From contig CAMNNV010000067.1 in NCBI GenBank assembly GCA_946546075.1, positions 1 through 6,791 of the forward strand: DNA of 6,791 nucleotides, written 5' to 3'. Below are positions 1-6,373 of this stretch, piece by piece (the stretch's first letter is position 1; each line of letters opens with the position of its first letter). The notes beneath the pieces were generated by a model, which had not been told where the DNA came from, searched no databases, and worked only from the letters and a program-made list of their open reading frames with translations. The translations under genes and the position numbers were made by a program. The DNA is from an uncultured Bacillota bacterium. Lineage in GTDB: Bacteria; Bacillota; Clostridia; Peptostreptococcales; Anaerovoracaceae.

Positions 1-464
1 AGCTGGATGATCCATGGCTCATAGGAATACTTCAGTGAAAGATATCTGATCTCATCTTCACCCCTTGCAGGGAGCATCAGCTGCATCTTCTTGTTGATGT
101 ACTCTCTGAGAACGCCGTTGATGAGTCCTGCCTTGGATCTGCAGTATCTCTTTGCCAGTACAACGCTCTCATTGACTGCAGCGTATTCCGGAACGGAATC
201 CATCTGTCCCAGCTGATACAGACCCATCCTGAGGATCGTCAGCTCAGGGTTCTTCAGGCTGCCTGCCCCATCCTTCACCAGAAGATCGATGTAGTAATCC
301 AACGTCATCTTGCTTTCGATCACGCCGTAGACCAGCTCTCTGACGAATGCAGGATTTGTCGGCTTAGCGATCTTGATGTGATGGTTGAGTGCCAGATTTG
401 AGTATGATTTTTTGCTCTCCACGTCAAGGAGTGTAAGATATGCTGTTTTTCTGTTTGCGTCCAT
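1..464 (-). CDS. rsmB: 16S rRNA (cytosine-967-C5)-methyltransferase RsmB, N-terminal part (cut by window edge)
   Basis: RsmB (Sun/Fmu) methylates C967 of 16S rRNA with S-adenosylmethionine. Only the first 154 codons are present; the gene runs off the left edge, so the Rossmann-fold methyltransferase domain and its catalytic cysteines are outside the window. The visible part is the NusB-like RNA-binding domain. It shows VRELVYGVI (residues 41-49), ILRMGLYQL (77-85), AAVNESV (95-101) and AGLINGVLR (112-120), followed by the SLKYSYEPWII segment (143-153) that leads into the methyltransferase half of the family. The ATG at 464-462 lies 1 nt after the stop of the metallopeptidase gene, and a purine-rich GAGGGAG about 10 nt upstream can act as ribosome binding site, so the two genes are probably co-translated. 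Free-standing NusB shares this fold, but NusB ends near residue 140 and lacks the following segment, and the def-fmt-yugP context favours RsmB. Confidence 0.9.
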   Translation of the reverse strand, partial: MDANRKTAYLTLLDVESKKSYSNLALNHHIKIAKPTNPAFVRELVYGVIESKMTLDYYIDLLVKDGAGSLKNPELTILRMGLYQLGQMDSVPEYAAVNESVVLAKRYCRSKAGLINGVLREYINKKMQLMLPARGEDEIRYLSLKYSYEPWIIQ

Positions 465-465
465 T

Positions 466-1176
466 TTAGTCTCTCCCTCTGAGTACGAGAATTCTTATAA
501 GGTTAGCGATAGCTGTCGCAAGAGCTGCCACGTACGTCATGGCAGCAGCCGAAAGGACTTTCTTGGCTCCTTTGAGCTCGGATGCGTCCAGTATCCCAAG
601 TTGATTTATCTGCTTAAGCGCTCTGCTGCTTGCGTTGAACTCAACCGGCAGAGTCACTGTATGGAACAATATGACTACGAGGAAAAACAGTACTCCGATA
701 TCGAATATGAGATTTCCTGTAGCAGCGTTTCCGGCCTGCGCGATGATCAGGCCTATGATGAGCAGCGGCCAGGACAGTGAGGATGTGACACTCACCACCG
801 GGGCCATCTTGCTCCGGAAAGTCAGAAAACCGTATGATGTACCGTCCTGGATGGCGTGTCCTGACTCATGAGCCGCGATGCATACTGACGCAACAGAAGA
901 ACCGTGATAGACATCACTGGAAAGTCTCATCACGTCGTTTGCAGGGTCATAATGGTCAGTGAGCGTCCCCGGGACAATCTCAATAGGCACGTGACCCATT
1001 CCGTTGGAATCGAGAATCATACGCGCCGCCTGTGCACCGGTTATTCCTCTATCTGTAGGTATATTTGAATATCTGCTATAAGCCGACTTCACCTTCGCCT
1101 GAGCGAAGATCGTGAATATGATTGCCGGCACCAGCAAAATGATCGACGGGTCATACCACCCGAACATTCCGTACAT
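466..1176 (-). CDS. yugP: YugP-like membrane zinc metallopeptidase
   Basis: This 236-residue protein belongs to the neutral zinc metallopeptidase family of Bacillus YugP (Zn_peptidase_2). The zinc motif HESGH is at residues 103-107, with H103 and H107 as presumed ligands and E104 as catalytic base. The conserved VEFNASSRA segment (178-186) supplies a candidate third ligand, E179. A hydrophobic segment lies at about 10-25, a pair at about 126-150 and 155-176, and another at about 208-232, so it is an integral membrane protease. The order of one N-terminal helix, active site, then a helix pair fits the family. The substrate is unknown. It sits between fmt and rsmB, a common position in Bacillota, 20 nt after fmt and 1 nt before rsmB. 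AGAGGTGA at 1188-1181, about 5 nt before the ATG, supports the chosen start. The family call is firm; the physiological role is not known from sequence. Confidence 0.9.
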   Translation of the reverse strand: MYGMFGWYDPSIILLVPAIIFTIFAQAKVKSAYSRYSNIPTDRGITGAQAARMILDSNGMGHVPIEIVPGTLTDHYDPANDVMRLSSDVYHGSSVASVCIAAHESGHAIQDGTSYGFLTFRSKMAPVVSVTSSLSWPLLIIGLIIAQAGNAATGNLIFDIGVLFFLVVILFHTVTLPVEFNASSRALKQINQLGILDASELKGAKKVLSAAAMTYVAALATAIANLIRILVLRGRD

Positions 1177-1180
1177 TCAG

Positions 1181-1188
1181 TCACCTCT
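1181..1188 (-). promoter_or_regulatory. Ribosome binding site of the metallopeptidase gene
   Basis: On the minus strand AGAGGTGA lies about 5 nt before the ATG at 1176. It sits in the 20-nt gap after the fmt stop and fixes the start at residue 1 rather than at the internal Met4. Confidence 0.65.
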
Positions 1189-1196
1189 ACAACATT

Positions 1197-2120
1197 TTAT
1201 CTTAAAACAGTACCGATTTCAATGGAATTGCCCTTCAAATACTCGCCCACCGGAACTCTTTTTTTACCCGGAACCTGGATGATATCCACCCGGAGTACTC
1301 CGCCTCCTGCGCTGATGTCGAGCCCCTCTGTTCCTGCTGCGATCAGCGTTCCTGCAGGCTCTGCGCATTCTGTGCCAAGGTCTTTTCCGTGCCACAGTTT
1401 GACCTGCTTATCTCCCATGTAGCAGTAGACGCCCGGCCACGGATCGAAGGCTCTGATCATGCGGGCCAGTCTGGCAGGATCCGTATTGAAATCTGCATGT
1501 CCGTCTTCCTTTGAGATCATCGGTGCGTATGTGGACAGGGCATCGTCCTGCTTCTCCGGCACGATCTCGTCGAACTTCTCCAGCGTCCTGATGAGAAGCT
1601 TCGCGCCTGCCTCGGCCAGAGCATCGTGGAGCTGTTCTCCTGTCATCTCACCGATCTCCACAGCAGTCTTCGTGAGCATATCCCCCGTATCGAGGCCCTC
1701 TGCCATCTTCATGATGGTGACGCCTGTCTTCTCATCTCCCTCGATGATCGCCGCCTGTATCGGCGCGGCGCCTCGGAATCTCGGGAGGAGAGATGCGTGG
1801 ATATTGATGCACCCTTTTGGCGGGAGCTCCAGCACATCCTTTGGGAGAATCTTGCCGTAGGCAGCAACGACGATGAGGTCGGGAGCGATCTCTTCCAGTC
1901 TGTCCATGAATTCCTGGTTGCCTTTGATCTTCTGAGGCTGCAGGACCTCTATGCCCATGGACAGAGCCGCTTCCTTGACGGGTGAGAACCGCACTTTCTT
2001 GCCTCTGCCGCTGACTGCGTCAACCTTTGTCACTACTGCTGCCACATCGTGTCCCGCTTCTGCCATTGCCTTGAGAGGCGGCACTGCGAAATCCGGTGTG
2101 CCCATATATACTATCTTCAT
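1197..2120 (-). CDS. fmt: Methionyl-tRNA formyltransferase
   Basis: Fmt transfers a formyl group from 10-formyltetrahydrofolate to Met-tRNAfMet in the cytoplasm, which is required for efficient initiation. The 307 residues are close to the 315 of E. coli. The N-terminal formyltransferase domain (about 1-190) starts with IVYMGTPDFAVPPL and carries the basic loop GRGKKVRFSPVK (38-49). The catalytic triad known from E. coli (Asn108, His110, Asp146) is matched by N106 and H108 in CINIHAS and by D144 in EGLDTGDM. The SLLPRFRGAAPIQ segment (110-122) is the family signature. The rest, from about residue 205, is the C-terminal tRNA-binding domain, including FDPWPGVYC. The ATG overlaps the def stop codon as ATGA, and only a weak purine run precedes it, so translation is probably coupled to def. 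The pair is functionally matched: Fmt adds and Def removes the same formyl group. Confidence 0.97.
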   Translation of the reverse strand: MKIVYMGTPDFAVPPLKAMAEAGHDVAAVVTKVDAVSGRGKKVRFSPVKEAALSMGIEVLQPQKIKGNQEFMDRLEEIAPDLIVVAAYGKILPKDVLELPPKGCINIHASLLPRFRGAAPIQAAIIEGDEKTGVTIMKMAEGLDTGDMLTKTAVEIGEMTGEQLHDALAEAGAKLLIRTLEKFDEIVPEKQDDALSTYAPMISKEDGHADFNTDPARLARMIRAFDPWPGVYCYMGDKQVKLWHGKDLGTECAEPAGTLIAAGTEGLDISAGGGVLRVDIIQVPGKKRVPVGEYLKGNSIEIGTVLR

Positions 2121-2593
2121 TCTTCTTCAGGCCTTTCTTCCGGTGTGAAAGTTTCTGTAGCTTTATCCACGAAGAGCACGCCGCTGAGATGGTCGTATTC
2201 GTGGCACATCACGTTGGCATGGAACCCTTCGAATTCGTATTCCTGAGGCTCGCCGTTGCGGTCCAGACCCTTGATGGTGATCTTCATCGGCCGTTCCACC
2301 TTGCCCAGAAGTCCCGGTACGCTCAGGCATCCTTCTTCGCACTCCTGTGTGCCTTCCTGGGATGTGATCTCAGGGTTTATGAAGTAATACACTTCGTCAG
2401 GAACCGGCTCTGCGACGAACATCTGCCGGAGTATTCCTACCTGAGGAGCCGCAAGGCCGACGCCGTCTGCGTTTCTCATGGTCTCCACCATATCGTCAAG
2501 GATCAGGCGGATCCTGTCTGTTACTTCATCAACAGGTCTGCACGTCTTTCTCAGGACCTCGTCCCCTTCTCTTGCTATCTTTCTTATTGCCAT
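2117..2593 (-). CDS. def: Peptide deformylase
   Basis: Def removes the N-terminal formyl group from nascent proteins at the ribosome, using a bound ferrous or other divalent metal. The 158-residue product has the three family motifs intact: GVGLAAPQVG (44-53), EGCLSVP (87-93) and HEYDH (131-135). Metal ligands are C89, H131 and H135, and E132 is the catalytic acid/base. A cysteine (C130) precedes HEYDH where many homologues have glutamine; I recall this as common in Clostridia. The protein ends in a short acidic tail, PEERPEEE. The start is the ATG at 2593 because GGAGG lies 5 nt before it; the ATG at 2605 would overlap that site, and a longer in-frame extension would run into priA. It begins 14 nt after priA and overlaps fmt by 4 nt, the classic priA-def-fmt arrangement. 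Confidence 0.97.
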   Translation of the reverse strand: MAIRKIAREGDEVLRKTCRPVDEVTDRIRLILDDMVETMRNADGVGLAAPQVGILRQMFVAEPVPDEVYYFINPEITSQEGTQECEEGCLSVPGLLGKVERPMKITIKGLDRNGEPQEYEFEGFHANVMCHEYDHLSGVLFVDKATETFTPEERPEEE

Positions 2594-2598
2594 TATTT

Positions 2599-2603
2599 CC
2601 TCC
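2599..2603 (-). promoter_or_regulatory. Ribosome binding site of def
   Basis: GGAGG on the minus strand, 5 nt before the ATG at 2593, lies in the 14-nt gap between priA and def. It decides the start of def against the in-frame ATG at 2605 and the open extension into priA. Confidence 0.8.
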
Positions 2604-2607
2604 ATTT

Positions 2608-4626
2608 TTAACTGAAGCTGTATGGATTGATGTCCACAACAGCAGTATATAGCTTTTTCTTCTTGGCTCTGTCGAGCTGCCGGATCTCTTCGATGGCGGC
2701 GCTGTACGCTCTGCGCTTTCCTGCCGGGCATTTGATGAGCATGGACCATCGGTAGACGTCCCGTATCTTGCTCATGTAGGCCTCCTGCGGCGCAAAGACA
2801 TTTCGCCTGTCTTCCTCCGGCAGGATCCGGAGCAGTTTCTCATGCCAGAACTGTGCTCCCGCCTTGGCCTCTTCAGGATCCTTGGCGGTGAAGATCACCT
2901 GGTAAAGATCGCTGTACGGCGGATAGCAGAGCATGTGTCTCAGCATGTCCTCTTCCCGGTAGAAGCCCTCGTAATCCTGGGCTGCCGAAAATGTCACCGC
3001 ATAGTTATCCGGGCTGTAGGTCTGGATGATGACACGTCCGATCTTGTCGCCTCTTCCGGCTCTTCCCGCTGCCTGCGTGACAAGCTGGAAGGTGCGCTCC
3101 GGAGACCGAAAATCCGGTATGTTCAGGGACACATCTGCTGCCACGATCCCCACGAGACCGACGTTACGGAAGTCCAGACCCTTGGCGATGATCTGGGTGC
3201 CGATGAGGATATCCGTCTCCTTTTTTCGGAAGGCGCTGAGCCTCTTGGCCAGTGCTCCCCGTTCTTTGATCGTGTCGAGATCCAGCCTGTCCGTCACGAG
3301 GTCCGGGAACATCTCGTCCACTGCTTCCTGCAGTTTCTCTGTCCCAGTCCCAAAGTATCTCATGTACTTGCTTCCGCAGTCCGGGCACTTTCTCGGCGCG
3401 ATCTCTCTGTGTCCGCAGAAATGGCAAACGGCCTCGCCGCTGCTCCTGTGATACGTGAGGGAAAGCCCGCATACGGGACACTTCATCACGAATCCGCATT
3501 CTCTGCAGGAGAGGAACGTGGAGTATCCACGCCGGTTCAGAAAGAGCATGACCTGCCTGCCTTCTGCCGTCTCGTGCTCAATGGCGTCTGCCAGCTTCCG
3601 GCTGATGATGGACCGGTTGCCCTTCTTCAATTCTTCTCTCATGTCCACCACTTCCACGTGAGGAAGCGGTGTCTTGTTGTATCTCTCTTTCAGCGTAATG
3701 AGCTTGTAGATCCCATTTCTCGCTCTGTGATACGTCACCACCGATGGCGTGGCGCTTCCCAGCATCAGGATGCCGTTATTGTCCTTGTCCTGCGTGCGCT
3801 TCAGTGCCACCTCCACCGTGTCGTACTTCGGTGTGAAGTCCGACTTGTACGTGCTCTCGTGCTCCTCATCGATGACGATGAGTCCGATATTCTCCAGAGG
3901 CGCGAACACCGCAGATCTGGCACCGATGACGATGTCCACCTCTCCGTTTCGGATGCGCTGCCACTGGTCGTAGCGCTCTCCGAGGGTCAGCCTGCTGTGC
4001 AGGATCGCCAGTCGCTGGGCGCCGAACCGTTCTCGGAATCGGTCCACTACCTGTCCCGTGAGGGAGATCTCCGGCACCAGCACGATCACCGTGCGACCTT
4101 TGCTTATCACAGCCTGGGCAGTTCGGATATAGAGCTCCGTCTTGCCGCTTCCCGTGATGCCGTGGATCAGGAACCTGTCGTGCTCCCCTCTCCGCACGGC
4201 CTCACCGATCTGCTCCATGGCAGCTTCCTGCTCCGCCGTGAGTTTCACATCTTCTGCGCTGCGTTTGCCCTCGATCAGCGGTTTCGGCTTGCGTCTCTTG
4301 GCCTTGCTCCCTGCGGGAGTGAACAGCCTGATAGCATCGATGTATCTGCAAAGGTACCGGCTCTTCATCCAGGCGGCGGTTGCCATCATCTCCCGGGAGA
4401 GCCTCACCTCTTCGTCCACCTCGGAGATCACTTTTATCTTCGGGCGGATGGCCTCCTCCGGCTCCTTTGCTTCCCCGGCCACATAAGCCTCTCGCGGCTT
4501 GTTGCCCAGGGCAAAGGGCACGATCACCTTATCCCCCGTCTTCAGGGGCTCGCCGTCATAGGCGTAGGTGTACAGCCTGTCGGTTTTATCTGTTCTGTTG
4601 TCTATAACAACATCGTAATATTTCAT
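2608..4626 (-). CDS. priA: Primosomal protein N' (replication-restart helicase PriA), short form apparently without winged helix
   Basis: PriA binds abandoned replication forks and reloads the replicative helicase, using a 3'-5' superfamily 2 helicase core. The N-terminal 3'-DNA-binding domain is about residues 1-103. The helicase core shows Walker A GITGSGKT (156-163, K162), DEEH (253-256), GSATPS (290-295), GTQIIAKGLDF (476-486) and QAAGRAGRG (518-526). Four CxxC pairs (C374/377, C383/386, C401/404, C414/417) form the two-zinc domain. A C-terminal domain closes the protein. At 672 residues it is shorter than E. coli PriA (732). All of the deficit lies before Walker A, where the winged helix should be; only a basic linker of about 25 residues (105-128) remains. 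The ATG is 3 nt after the asnA stop with no AGGAGG-like site before it, so coupled translation is likely. No frameshift is visible. Confidence 0.95.
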   Translation of the reverse strand: MKYYDVVIDNRTDKTDRLYTYAYDGEPLKTGDKVIVPFALGNKPREAYVAGEAKEPEEAIRPKIKVISEVDEEVRLSREMMATAAWMKSRYLCRYIDAIRLFTPAGSKAKRRKPKPLIEGKRSAEDVKLTAEQEAAMEQIGEAVRRGEHDRFLIHGITGSGKTELYIRTAQAVISKGRTVIVLVPEISLTGQVVDRFRERFGAQRLAILHSRLTLGERYDQWQRIRNGEVDIVIGARSAVFAPLENIGLIVIDEEHESTYKSDFTPKYDTVEVALKRTQDKDNNGILMLGSATPSVVTYHRARNGIYKLITLKERYNKTPLPHVEVVDMREELKKGNRSIISRKLADAIEHETAEGRQVMLFLNRRGYSTFLSCRECGFVMKCPVCGLSLTYHRSSGEAVCHFCGHREIAPRKCPDCGSKYMRYFGTGTEKLQEAVDEMFPDLVTDRLDLDTIKERGALAKRLSAFRKKETDILIGTQIIAKGLDFRNVGLVGIVAADVSLNIPDFRSPERTFQLVTQAAGRAGRGDKIGRVIIQTYSPDNYAVTFSAAQDYEGFYREEDMLRHMLCYPPYSDLYQVIFTAKDPEEAKAGAQFWHEKLLRILPEEDRRNVFAPQEAYMSKIRDVYRWSMLIKCPAGKRRAYSAAIEEIRQLDRAKKKKLYTAVVDINPYSFS

Positions 4627-4629
4627 CCG

Positions 4630-5640
4630 TTACAGGAGGAAAATGTTGTTTTCCTCGCACTCCTTGATCATATCTTCCGGCCAGATGGATGCCTGCACTT
4701 CGCCGATATGAGCCTTCCTCAGGAAGTACATGCAGAGTCTGCTCTGTCCGATGCCGCCTCCGACGGAATACGGCAGTTCTTTGTTCAGGATCTTCTTGTG
4801 GAATTCCAGCTCTGCTCTGGCTTCTTCGCCGGCGATCTTGAGCTGTCTTGCCATAGCTTCCTCATCGACACGGATACCCATGGAGGATACTTCGAATGCT
4901 CTCTTGAGGATGTCATCGTAGAGCAGGATGTCGCCGTTGAGTTCCCAGTCGTCGTAGTCAGGAGCTCTGCCGTCGTGCTTTTCGCCGGATTTGAGGATGC
5001 CGCCGATCTTTTTGATGAAGACGGCTCTCTTTTCTTCTGTGATGGCATCTTCTCTCTCTTTCGGAGTCAGATCCGGATATCTGTCTTCCAGCTCCTGTGA
5101 AGTGATGAAATAGATCTCGTTCGGAAGGAAAGTCTGCAGTTCTCTGTAAGTCCTGTTGACGTAGTCGCCCAGGTTCTTCATTGCGCCGTAGATCGTGTTT
5201 ACTGTCTCTTCGAGATATTCGTCCGTTCTGTCTTCCTTGTTGATTGCCTTCTCCCAGTCCCACTGGTCTACGTAAATAGAATGGAGGTTGTCCAGTTCCT
5301 CATCTCTACGGATGGCGTTCATGTCTGTATAGAGTCCTGTGCCCGGCTTGAACTTATATCTTCCCAGGGCCATTCTCTTCCACTTGGCAAGAGACTGTAC
5401 GACCTCTACCTTGCGCTCGTCCATGTCTTTGATGGTGAAGGAAACGGTTCTCTCCACTCCGTTCAGGTTATCGTTGAGCCCCGACTGCGGATCAACAAAA
5501 AGTGGTGCTGATACTCTTCTCAGCTTCAGTCCGTAAGCCAGCTCAGCCTGGAAGAAGTCCTTGATCTTCTTGATGGCTCTCTGGCTCTCCATGTAATCGA
5601 TGATCGGGGAATAATTTTCTGGAACTATTAATCTACTCAT
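4630..5640 (-). CDS. asnA: Aspartate--ammonia ligase (asparagine synthetase A)
   Basis: AsnA makes asparagine from aspartate and free ammonia with ATP, giving AMP and pyrophosphate. It has a class II aminoacyl-tRNA synthetase-like fold. The 336-residue product matches the roughly 330 residues of the E. coli enzyme. Recognisable segments are [18 protein letters not shown] (44-61), [12 protein letters not shown] (81-92), [20 protein letters not shown] (106-125), the [14 protein letters not shown] region (230-243) and the motif-3-like [13 protein letters not shown] (292-304), whose R301 corresponds to the ATP-binding arginine of the fold. The chosen ATG at 5640 is preceded by AGGAAA with 6 nt spacing; an in-frame ATG at 5670 would add ten basic residues inside queH and has no family support. 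The gene overlaps the queH stop by 8 nt and ends 3 nt before priA. It is unrelated to glutamine-dependent AsnB. Confidence 0.97.
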   Translation of the reverse strand: MSRLIVPENYSPIIDYMESQRAIKKIKDFFQAELAYGLKLRRVSAPLFVDPQSGLNDNLNGVERTVSFTIKDMDERKVEVVQSLAKWKRMALGRYKFKPGTGLYTDMNAIRRDEELDNLHSIYVDQWDWEKAINKEDRTDEYLEETVNTIYGAMKNLGDYVNRTYRELQTFLPNEIYFITSQELEDRYPDLTPKEREDAITEEKRAVFIKKIGGILKSGEKHDGRAPDYDDWELNGDILLYDDILKRAFEVSSMGIRVDEEAMARQLKIAGEEARAELEFHKKILNKELPYSVGGGIGQSRLCMYFLRKAHIGEVQASIWPEDMIKECEENNIFLL

Positions 5641-6310
5641 TTTCGCTTTCCTTTCTCTTCGAGTATTCACAACCGCAGTAATTCTGGCGGTATAAGTTGT
5701 ATTTTTTTGATAACTGGATAGACCTGGCGAAGCCGTCCTTCTTCTTGAAGTCCCTATCCAGGAAGCTCAGTCCGTATACGAGGCTGAGGGCTCTTCCGAT
5801 ATCGGAGATCCGCTTGTAATTCTTGTGGGGACTGACAGTGAGTGTCGTCCCAAAGTAATCAAGCCCCCTTATACTTGCAGTCTCTGCTGCCTTCTCCAGT
5901 CTCTGCCTGAAGCAGACGGTGCACCTTGCCCCGCCTTCCGGCTCCTTCTCGAGACCCTCTGTAGCTTCAAAAAACGCTCCGGGACAGTAATCCCCCTCCA
6001 AAAGGTGGATCCTGCTTCTCCCCATGTTCTCCTCATTGAACTGGTGGATGAAACTGATCTGCGCTTCCCGCCTCTTCCTGTACTCCTCCTCATCGGTGAT
6101 GCAAGGATTGTAAAAGAACACGGTCACGTCGAACTCATCCACGAGACGCTCAATGACGGCCGTGCTGCACGGTCCGCAGCAGCTGTGCAAAAGAAGTCCC
6201 GGCTTACCTTCAGTCTCCTGAGGATCATTGCTCAGTATACTATCCTTCACAGGCATGTCCGTACACGATACAGCCTGCGGCGCATTGCATTTTTTATCCG
6301 TCTCTGACAT
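5633..6310 (-). CDS. queH: Epoxyqueuosine reductase QueH
   Basis: QueH (DUF208 family) reduces epoxyqueuosine to queuosine in the anticodon of tRNAs for Tyr, His, Asn and Asp. It is the cobalamin-independent alternative to QueG. The 225-residue protein has the family signature [11 protein letters not shown] (39-49) with C44, C45 and C48, then FYNPCI (66-71), DYCPGAFF (107-114), [11 protein letters not shown] (128-138) with C130 and C133, SPHKNYKRI (160-168), [10 protein letters not shown] (188-197) and the C-terminal NYCGCEYS (210-217) with C212 and C214. From published QueH work, the adjacent cysteine pair and the CxxC bind an iron-sulfur cluster, and the C-terminal cysteines are thought to be redox-active. 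The first 36 residues are variable and contain two further cysteines (C8, C16). GAGGA 7 nt before the ATG at 6310 supports the start. It is the first gene of the leftward operon and overlaps asnA by 8 nt. Confidence 0.95.
   Translation of the reverse strand: MSETDKKCNAPQAVSCTDMPVKDSILSNDPQETEGKPGLLLHSCCGPCSTAVIERLVDEFDVTVFFYNPCITDEEEYRKRREAQISFIHQFNEENMGRSRIHLLEGDYCPGAFFEATEGLEKEPEGGARCTVCFRQRLEKAAETASIRGLDYFGTTLTVSPHKNYKRISDIGRALSLVYGLSFLDRDFKKKDGFARSIQLSKKYNLYRQNYCGCEYSKRKESENE
5647..5652 (-). promoter_or_regulatory. Ribosome binding site of asnA
   Basis: AGGAAA on the minus strand lies 6 nt before the ATG at 5640, inside the last codons of queH. It supports the start that gives a protein of normal AsnA length. 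Confidence 0.65.
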
Positions 6311-6338
6311 TGATAATTCCTCATTTCTGACCTATGAT
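6310..6338 (+). promoter_or_regulatory. Predicted sigma-A-type promoter for the radical SAM gene
   Basis: TTGATA (6310-6315) and TATGAT (6333-6338) are separated by exactly 17 nt; each matches the vegetative consensus at five of six positions. The transcript would start near 6345 and have a leader of about 29 nt. The -35 box touches the queH start codon. A perfect TATAAT at 6338-6343 is an alternative -10 box, but it has no good -35 partner at normal spacing. Confidence 0.55.
6318..6322 (-). promoter_or_regulatory. Ribosome binding site of queH
   Basis: GAGGA on the minus strand, 7 nt before the ATG at 6310. It supports inclusion of the variable 36-residue N-terminal part rather than a start closer to the CCGPC motif. 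Confidence 0.65.
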
Positions 6339-6360
6339 ATAATAACAGTTAATTATAACA
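6339..6360. repeat. Imperfect 9-nt direct repeat in the divergent promoter spacer
   Basis: Read on the minus strand, TGTTATAAT (6360-6352) and TGTTATTAT (6347-6339) are direct repeats with one mismatch and a 13-nt period. They cover the operon -10 box, the predicted start region of both transcripts and the alternative -10 of the rightward gene. They could be operator half-sites, or just chance in a very AT-rich stretch. Confidence 0.35.
6352..6360 (-). promoter_or_regulatory. Predicted extended -10 promoter for the queH-asnA-priA operon
   Basis: On the minus strand TGTTATAAT (6360-6352) is a perfect TATAAT preceded by the TG of an extended -10. The -35 position at 17-nt spacing (6380-6375) reads TATTCA, a poor match, but extended -10 promoters depend less on it. 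The start would be near 6345, giving a leader of about 35 nt that ends with the queH ribosome binding site. No riboswitch fold fits in so short a leader. Confidence 0.5.
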
Positions 6361-6373
6361 TAAGAACGAGACA

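Noticed and set aside
385..780. 131-codon plus-strand frame at the left end
   Set aside because: It is antisense to the YugP-like gene and the start of rsmB, both supported by motifs and ribosome binding sites, and its translation has no recognisable features.
2594..2749. N-terminal extension of def of about 52 residues
   Set aside because: It overlaps the end of priA and has no deformylase homology. GGAGG at 2603-2599 and the normal family N-terminus (MAIRKI) place the start at 2593.
4632..4643. AGGAGGAAAATG on the plus strand, resembling a perfect ribosome binding site and start
   Set aside because: It is the complement of the last asnA codons (Asn-Ile-Phe-Leu-Leu). The spacing is too short and the frame closes after about 22 codons without any recognisable peptide.
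2842..5100. 752-codon open frame on the plus strand
   Set aside because: It lies entirely antisense to priA and asnA, both of which are unmistakable. It is codon-aligned with them and explained by their lack of TTA, CTA and TCA codons. Its translation shows no recognisable domain and it has no gene-like context.
5641..5670. Ten-residue N-terminal extension of asnA
   Set aside because: It overlaps queH coding sequence in another frame, and the AGGAAA site with proper spacing points to the ATG at 5640, which gives a normal AsnA length.
6311..6373. preQ1 riboswitch upstream of queH
   Set aside because: The leader after the predicted start is only about 35 nt and AT-rich. I see neither the C-rich/A-rich preQ1-I pattern nor a stable pseudoknot stem. 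QueH also acts late in the pathway.
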